From: Crocinitomicaceae bacterium TMED114
GTDB taxonomy: Bacteria; Bacteroidota; Bacteroidia; Flavobacteriales_D; Sanyastnellaceae
Length of the DNA: 64,000 nt
NCBI GenBank assembly: GCA_002172485.2
Contig: NHFP02000003.1
Coordinates: 289,010-353,009 of the forward strand
Direction of reading: 5' to 3'
How positions within the stretch are numbered: the stretch's first letter is position 1; every line of letters starts with the position of its first letter. The translations under genes and the position numbers were made by a program. Below are positions 60,745 to 64,000 of this stretch, in pieces. Below the pieces are notes generated by a model that was not told the DNA's origin, searched no databases, and worked only from the letters and a program-made list of their open reading frames with translations.

Positions 60745-62682
60745 ATGTTGAACCGTATCTCCATCCTCCCCATGGTCGGCACAGTGCTGGCCATCGGCAT
60801 GCTGTCTGGTTGTGCCCGACTGCACCTCGAAGAGGGACAAGCCGCATTTGATGAGCTCCGCTACCAGGACGCCATCCACCACTTTGGCAAGGCCGTCCAG
60901 CGCATTCCGGAACCGGAAGCCTACCGCATGCTCGCCGGAGCCCATGCCACTGTCAACGAACACGCCGAGGCCGCCATGGCTTATTCGGTCCTGGTCGCCC
61001 TGCCCGACGCCACCGATGAAGACCGCATCGCCTATGCGGCGGTCCTCTTCAAGCAAGGCGAATACGCCCAGGCGGAGCGCATCTTGAATGCGGTCAGTCA
61101 ACGGGACCCGAGCAATGAGCGCGCAGCAGCCCTCCGCCAAAGCGCGGTCCTCGCCCAGGACGAGCGGCGCGACTCCACGGCTTTCGTGCTGAATCCGATT
61201 GAAACGCCCGGTATTCGCTCTGCCTTCGCTCCCCTGCGCGACGGCAACACCATCTACTTCACCGGAGCGGTGGAACGACCTGGCACCCGGGATCCCTACA
61301 CCGATTTGAGCTTCACTGACGTGTATCAAATGCCCGTCAAAGGCGGCACGCCTCAATTGGTTCCAGGCATCAATGGCCCTTACCACGATGGCATGGCCGC
61401 TCCCTCTCCGGACGGCAGCATCGTTGTCTTCACGCGAAGCAGCCACAAAGGCGACAAGGCCAACCGTTTGCTGACCGATGACAGCGATGTCAACAACACG
61501 ACGCTGTACTACGCGAGAAAGGGTCTCGAATCCTGGGAGCGCGTGGTGGAAATCGGTCTGAGTGAGGGCTCCAACATGTTCGCGCACCCAGCCTGGAGCC
61601 CGGATGGAACCCGCCTGTATTTCTCGAGCGACATGCCGGGGGGACAAGGCGGTATGGACATTTGGTACATCCGACGAAACGGCACGACCTGGGAATTCCC
61701 GCCGGTCAATATGGGCCCCATGGTCAATAGCGTTGGCGATGATGTCTTCCCGTCACTCAAGGGCAACGACACCTTGTTCTTCGCCTCCGATGCACACATC
61801 ACCTATGGTGGACTCGACGTGCTGTTCACGGTGCGGGACTCCACAGGCGCTTGGGGTATCCCCATCCACCTGGACTACCCATTGAACAGCCAAAGCGACG
61901 ACTTCTCCCTGACCTTCAACGCCGATGGCAAGAGTGGCCTCGTGTCCTCAGACCGCTACGGCTACGACCGCCTGTTCAAGTTCAACATCGTCGATCGCCC
62001 GCTGCTCGTGGAAGGATTGGTTGTAGACAGCATCACGGGTGCACCCATCCCGAATGCCACCATCAACCTGTTGGACGCTCAAGACGGCAGTGCTGTCGCC
62101 TTGAACTCGGATGTGAACGGCGAATTCTCCTTGAATCTCACCCATGGCCGGACCTTCCGAGCAGAGGCTTTGATGGACACCTATTTCGCACGGAACCTCG
62201 AAATCAAGACCCCTACGGATCCGCTGGTGCGGCAGGTGCAAGTCGACATTGTCTTGGTTCCCACCAGCGAATTGGACAACGACGAATTTGCCAGCTCCAT
62301 TCGGGCAGGCGACCGGTTCGAGCTGCCCGAAATCCGGTGGGACTACGACAGCTACCGCCTTCGGGATGAAGCCAAGCCAGCCTTGTCGCTTGTGGCCGAG
62401 TTCCTTCAGAACCGTCCTGGCATCGAAGTCGAGCTGCGTTCGCACTGTGATGCCCGGGGCACAGACAGCTACAATCAAAAACTCAGCGAGCGACGCGCAA
62501 ACAGCGCTGCCCGCTACCTCCTCAACCTCGGCGTGGATGCCAACCAAGTCCACCCTGTCGGCGTCGGAGAAGAGGAGCTGCGCAACGAGTGCAGCAATGG
62601 TGTTCCCTGCTCAGAAGCCAAACACCAGGAGAACCGCCGGACGGAATTCCTCATCGTCCGCACCCCCAGCTCGGAGAACTGA
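60745..62682 (+). CDS. PorE-like lipoprotein: TPR, beta-propeller, CarboxypepD-like and OmpA domains
   Basis: 645 residues. Signal MLNRISILPMVGTVLAIGMLSGC with an LSGC lipobox. TPR-like helices (about 30-140: FDELRYQDAIHHFGKAVQRI, FKQGEYAQAERILNAVSQRD). A PD40/WD40-type propeller (about 160-410: FAHPAWSPDGTRLYFSSDMPGGQGGMDIWYI). A short regulatory-like domain (about 420-500). A C-terminal OmpA domain (VELRSHCDARGTDSYNQKLSERRANSAARYLL) that binds peptidoglycan. The four-part layout matches PorE, which anchors the T9SS to the cell wall. Six bases after the PorP/SprF gene. Confidence 0.92.
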   Translation: MLNRISILPMVGTVLAIGMLSGCARLHLEEGQAAFDELRYQDAIHHFGKAVQRIPEPEAYRMLAGAHATVNEHAEAAMAYSVLVALPDATDEDRIAYAAVLFKQGEYAQAERILNAVSQRDPSNERAAALRQSAVLAQDERRDSTAFVLNPIETPGIRSAFAPLRDGNTIYFTGAVERPGTRDPYTDLSFTDVYQMPVKGGTPQLVPGINGPYHDGMAAPSPDGSIVVFTRSSHKGDKANRLLTDDSDVNNTTLYYARKGLESWERVVEIGLSEGSNMFAHPAWSPDGTRLYFSSDMPGGQGGMDIWYIRRNGTTWEFPPVNMGPMVNSVGDDVFPSLKGNDTLFFASDAHITYGGLDVLFTVRDSTGAWGIPIHLDYPLNSQSDDFSLTFNADGKSGLVSSDRYGYDRLFKFNIVDRPLLVEGLVVDSITGAPIPNATINLLDAQDGSAVALNSDVNGEFSLNLTHGRTFRAEALMDTYFARNLEIKTPTDPLVRQVQVDIVLVPTSELDNDEFASSIRAGDRFELPEIRWDYDSYRLRDEAKPALSLVAEFLQNRPGIEVELRSHCDARGTDSYNQKLSERRANSAARYLLNLGVDANQVHPVGVGEEELRNECSNGVPCSEAKHQENRRTEFLIVRTPSSEN

Positions 62683-62710
62683 CCCTCTTCGTTTCACCTC
62701 AAAACCAACC

Positions 62711-62742
62711 AAAAAAGGGAGCTCTTGCGGGCTCCCTTTTTT
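62711..62742. terminator. Bidirectional terminator
   Basis: AAAAAAGGGAGC (62711-62722) pairs with GCTCCCTTTTTT (62731-62742) around an 8-base loop. Ends both the adhesin operon and eno. Confidence 0.9.
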
Positions 62743-62761
62743 GTTCCCTTCGCGGGATGGA

Positions 62762-64000
<1,239 letters not shown>

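Overview
GC-rich DNA (roughly 60-65 percent by eye) from a member of the Bacteroidota. The signs are: many secreted proteins ending in type IX secretion (T9SS) sorting domains, a PorP/SprF family protein, a PorE-like OmpA lipoprotein, exact or near TAnnTTTG promoter elements ahead of rpsT, proS and a giant adhesin, little use of Shine-Dalgarno sites, and very compact, translationally coupled operons. The gene content suggests an aerobic, probably aquatic, flavobacteria-like lineage, but no rRNA is present to fix the taxonomy.

Layout. 1-7 kb: wecB, radC, rpsT, two small secreted proteins, and a coupled rluF-like / FAD oxidoreductase / thioredoxin-like operon. 6-20.4 kb is a surface and secretion zone: a CotH-kinase protein with a lamin-tail domain, a Cys/Asp repeat protein, a patatin-like protein, a three-gene operon (lamin-tail protein, TonB-dependent receptor, OB-fold plus phospholipase-D protein), and a triple-fasciclin protein. 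20.4-32.2 kb: cysQ and an envelope-glycan zone (PHP-like membrane protein, ArnT-like transferase, GT4 glycosyltransferase, Wzx-like flippase, two GT2 glycosyltransferases, a sulfotransferase), with a cupin, small membrane proteins and purT between them. 32.2-36.4 kb: a decayed mechanosensitive channel gene, an outer-membrane protein, an alkB-TetR pair with twin palindromes upstream, a conserved unknown gene and tRNA-Glu. 36.4-46.3 kb: dps, proS, a glycine/tyrosine-rich lipoprotein, a FadL-like barrel, a coiled-coil protein, a Nif3-type protein, lpxK, a TlpA-like thioredoxin and lpxH. 46.3-55.4 kb: a large beta-propeller T9SS protein, lipA, OsmC, rmuC, a GWxTD lipoprotein and rlmB. 55.4-64 kb: a leader followed by a 1397-residue adhesin, a PorP/SprF protein and a PorE-like lipoprotein in one operon, then the end of eno, which runs off the right edge.

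How the genes fit together. The surface operons pair exported proteins with outer-membrane partners: adhesin + PorP/SprF + peptidoglycan-binding lipoprotein at 55-63 kb, and lamin-tail protein + TonB receptor + phospholipase-D protein at 12.5-18.7 kb. The second is the best candidate here for an undescribed uptake or degradation system. Seven proteins carry C-terminal T9SS signals, but no core secretion genes (porKLMN, sov) lie in the window, so the machinery is elsewhere. Housekeeping genes are interspersed, and I see no insertion sequence, prophage or CRISPR array.
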